Source of the DNA: Sanderia malayensis
Lineage: Eukaryota; Cnidaria; Scyphozoa; Semaeostomeae; Pelagiidae
Length of the DNA: 64,000 bases
Reading direction: 5' to 3'
Assembly (NCBI GenBank): GCA_013076295.1
Contig: RQOL01000658.1
Span: 1,798,001-1,862,000 of the forward strand
The notes beneath the pieces were generated by a model, which was given only the letters and a program-made list of their open reading frames with translations, was not told where the DNA came from and searched no databases. Below, one piece after another: positions 62,501 through 64,000 of the stretch. Position numbers and translations under genes: made by a program. Within the stretch, counting starts at the first letter, position 1, and each line of letters begins with the position of its first letter.

Positions 62501-63653
62501 TCAGTCACAATTTCACTTCCTTTTGGTATGGACAATAGTGAAAGTTAACTATGGCGTTGCTACTCCTCTACAGCATTTGGTGCAATTACTAAAGCTATTC
62601 TTGTGGCAAATATTTCTTAAGCTGGTGTCGATATAATAACATTGCTTACCATGTGTTTCATTAATCAGTTTTCTGTAAATATAGTGTTGCATATCTACAT
62701 GCCATCTCATCTCTTTCATGCTGACTTTCCCAGACAAATCAACATTAGAAGGTGAATCTAAAGATAAAGTTGTTAAAATAAATGCAATTAGGCAATAGGA
62801 CAAATGGTATTGGTAATTCCATTATTGTATGCACCATACCAATCTCTGGCCAGCGTTTTGCATGCACCATAAAACAGTTAACCGAATGCCATCTTCCAGT
62901 TATTCTTCCTTCTTCCAAAGGTTCTTGGATTATCTGCATGAGGAGATACGAAATTAATTATAACTTCATTATGCTTATTGTAGCAAACAAATGATATATG
63001 CAATTGTTCTAAGCATTGTCAGCATATATGAATCTGTGTACACCCTACATAAACTCTGTATATCACAAAACAACAAGCACATGTTCAAACTTAATGCCAG
63101 CCAATACTGTAAATCCCCATCAAATAAGCCCCTGCCTCCAAATAACCCCTTTGAATAAGCCCCCAGCCTTGATAATCATTTGCAAGTATATTGAGCGGAA
63201 CCCAAGTACCAAGACATTAAAGTTCCAAATAGTGAGTCAATTGTAAATAATGTATAATGTTGCAGAAAGTTTAAGCTGCTTAACAATAAATAAAAATCCA
63301 GCTAAACTTTCGCTTTTGCAAATAAGCCCTCGGAAATCTTATGCCAGGGTTTAAAGTACCTGTATACTTGACAAGGACATGATAACAGGCCAAACATAGG
63401 TACTTCATCATTTAGTGGGCGGGGCGTCATGGGCGGGGCATGGTTATCACTTGAAAGGGCAAAGCTAAAACTAAACAAGTCAAATAAACTGCAAAAAACT
63501 AAAAATGCCTTACAAAATATCAAAGTAATACACTATATGCTATCTAACATAATTTAGCAGATAATTATCAGTACATACGGTTCGATTTGAAGCAGATATC
63601 TCGTTCTGTTCTACCATGCTGCTCCCCAACAATGCTTCGTATTCGCTCGCCAT
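47526..63653 (-). CDS. NUP85: NUP85 nucleoporin, complete, 25 exons
   Basis: Structural subunit of the Y-shaped NUP107-160 complex of the nuclear pore; pairs with SEH1. Exons: 63579-63653, 62840-62933, 62650-62757, 62218-62275, 62032-62099, 61519-61559, 61350-61419, 60887-61008, 60394-60480, 59747-59794, 59155-59277, 59003-59040, 58604-58697, 58310-58413, 57740-57823, 57576-57641, 55477-55527, 54817-54917, 54260-54345, 53873-53904, 53507-53607, 51060-51159, 50328-50379, 49992-50105, 47526-47627. All phases join, giving 672 aa (human 656). Matching blocks: INETHGIFMQLQ, MELFWHLCEIVFI, WSQWQQECKVRLESG, WWFVAHLTDLL, VERIPLDNDKKATKVLHLC, IGSAMLLSDKLTFLGKYREF, RLGLSRNLARAIL. All-helical ACE1 fold expected. 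The donor of exon 5 has an alternative (GTTAAA) 6 nt downstream. Confidence 0.96.
49549..49693. mobile_element. TA-flanked MITE with CCGTATTTCCTCGATT ends
   Basis: Left TACCGTATTTCCTCGATTAA and right TTAATCGAGGAAATACGGTA are perfect complements over 20 bp. The interior repeats GGGGGCGTTTATT. Lies in the NUP85 intron 47628-49991. Confidence 0.8.
50636..50809. mobile_element. hAT-type MITE, full-length
   Basis: CAGGGGCGTCGTG and CACGACGCCCCTG are perfect 13-bp terminal inverted repeats. CACATCTC/CACATCTT flank the element (7 of 8). 174 bp, non-coding. Lies in a NUP85 intron. Same family as 32691-32831. Confidence 0.85.
52787..52912. repeat. 21-bp tandem repeat, six copies
   Basis: GACTTACATTGGGCACATTG plus G repeated at exact 21-bp spacing. 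Only the last copies carry substitutions. Because 21 is a multiple of 3 it stays open in several frames, but it lies inside a NUP85 intron. Confidence 0.9.
55041..55094. repeat. Perfect 24-bp hairpin with 6-nt loop
   Basis: 55041-55064 is the exact reverse complement of 55071-55094. Loop ATAAAC. AT-rich. Lies in the NUP85 intron 54918-55476. Confidence 0.85.
55597..55741. mobile_element. TA-type MITE with TACAGTAAAAGCCCGC ends
   Basis: Left TAGAGTAAAAGCCCGCATG and right GCGGGCTTTTACTGTA are inverted repeats. Related to 57861-58013. Lies in a NUP85 intron. Confidence 0.65.
56748..56930. repeat. Pyrimidine-rich tandem repeat, period about 33-35 bp
   Basis: About five imperfect units of ACCCTTTATCACAAACTTCT with a C-rich linker. 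The overlapping Pro/Ser-rich ORFs are repeat artefacts. Lies in a NUP85 intron. Confidence 0.75.
57861..58013. mobile_element. TA-type MITE with TACAGTAAACACCCGCG ends
   Basis: The ends match over 26 of 27 bases as an inverted repeat (TACAGTAAACACCCGCGTGT then AAGAACC, and its complement). 153 bp in the NUP85 intron 57824-58309. Confidence 0.8.
58515..58601. repeat. (CAA)n microsatellite touching a splice donor
   Basis: About 27 interrupted CAA units. On the gene strand the array begins inside the donor GTATGTTGTTG of the NUP85 exon 58604-58697, so repeat length changes border the splice site. Confidence 0.85.
59876..60055. mobile_element. MITE with TACAG ends and internal TTCGAATTA repeats
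   Basis: Starts TACAG, ends CTGTA. The sub-terminal TAATTCGAAC motif is present in both orientations and repeated at least five times. Lies in the NUP85 intron 59795-60393. Confidence 0.55.
63112..63185. mobile_element. MITE fragment with AATAAGCCCC motifs
   Basis: CTGTAAATCCCCATCAAATA then AATAACCCC and AATAAGCCCCC units, resembling one end of 631-1061. The partner end is not found nearby. Lies in the first NUP85 intron. Confidence 0.4.
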
Positions 63654-63912
63654 TTTAAATTCACATGGCAGGCTGCTCACGATTAACATTAAGCAGACAA
63701 GCTATGACGTAATATATAATTAGCAATGAATTACGGAGTGATGAAAATTTCTTATATTTATCAGCTGTATCATCACTAAAATAATATTATTCACTTATTA
63801 AGAAAGTAGCCTCAAAAAGATTTTAATACTTTTATTTTCAATTTATGCTTAAATTTCAAATTCATGAACTTTATTAACTCATTAATATAAAATTTCAACT
63901 GTTCAGTTATCT

Positions 63913-64000
63913 TCATTGCTGTTGAAATTTTGATAATTCGTCAACTTGTGTTGTAGCTGAACTGATGCGTTTCTGAAAACTTCCAAAGTACTGCAGCAAC
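63913..64000 (-). CDS. C-terminal end of an unidentified gene, cut by the window edge
   Basis: Minus-strand frame open from the window end to TGA at 63913-63915. It reads LLQYFGSFQKRIS, then SATTQVDELSKFQQQ, an amphipathic helix-like segment. AATAAA on the same strand lies about 40 nt downstream (around 63870). The part nearest 64000 may be intron, since CAG occurs twice as a possible acceptor. About 260 bp upstream of the NUP85 start and co-oriented with it. Family not recognised. Confidence 0.4.
   Translation of the reverse strand, partial: LLQYFGSFQKRISSATTQVDELSKFQQQ

Noticed and set aside
62782..62994. Plus-strand ORF and a shorter reading of the NUP85 exon ending at 62884
   Set aside because: Only donor 62839 (GTATGG) leaves the phase needed by the next exon; the earlier GTTAAC donor leads to a stop.

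Overview
The window is from an animal nuclear genome. It is AT-rich and intron-dense, with GT-AG introns of about 100 bp to 4 kb and many short non-autonomous transposons and tRNA-derived repeats. I rebuilt five conserved metazoan genes exon by exon, with reading phase preserved at every junction. The organism is an invertebrate. The Axin homologue has no beta-catenin-binding helix that I can recognise, and introns are very numerous, so I lean weakly towards an early-branching animal such as a cnidarian. I cannot name a species.

Layout: (1) 1-9006, plus strand: 19 exons of TELO2, cut by the left window edge. Its last intron holds an intronless minus-strand gene (6781-8043) for a CENP-B/Tigger-type DNA-binding protein without a DDE nuclease domain. 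(2) About 9-18.4 kb: no conserved gene. It has MITEs, a perfect inverted repeat, a polypyrimidine minisatellite, a 29-bp tandem repeat and one or two small candidate secreted-protein genes. (3) 26965-18475, minus: DMC1 in 18 exons, including internal exons of 8, 10, 14 and 19 nt. (4) 34935-27809, minus: HGS/Hrs in 16 exons (VHS, FYVE, UIM, PSAP, coiled coil, Q-rich tail, clathrin box). (5) 42719-37166, minus: Axin in 7 exons (tankyrase motif, RGS, GSK3-binding segment, DIX). (6) 42.8-47.5 kb: intergenic. (7) 63653-47526, minus: NUP85 in 25 exons. (8) 64000-63913, minus: probable C-terminal coding end of a further gene.

The genes act separately: TTT-complex PIKK maturation (TELO2), meiotic strand exchange (DMC1), ESCRT-0 endosomal sorting (HGS), Wnt destruction complex (Axin) and nuclear pore Y-complex (NUP85). 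What links them is position. From memory, the human counterparts lie at 16p13.3 (TELO2, AXIN1), 17q25 (HGS, NUP85) and 22q13 (DMC1). These three regions form one vertebrate paralogon, so the window looks like a preserved piece of an ancestral animal linkage group.

Many introns carry recognisable repeats: hAT-type MITEs with 8-bp target duplications, several TA-flanked MITE families, a composite tRNA-like SINE in two inverted copies, and a large inverted repeat (about 255-bp arms) inside DMC1. No CRISPR array, rRNA or prokaryotic-type gene was seen. Nothing here is clearly a wholly new system. The most unusual items are the linkage, the DMC1 micro-exons and the nested CENP-B-like gene.
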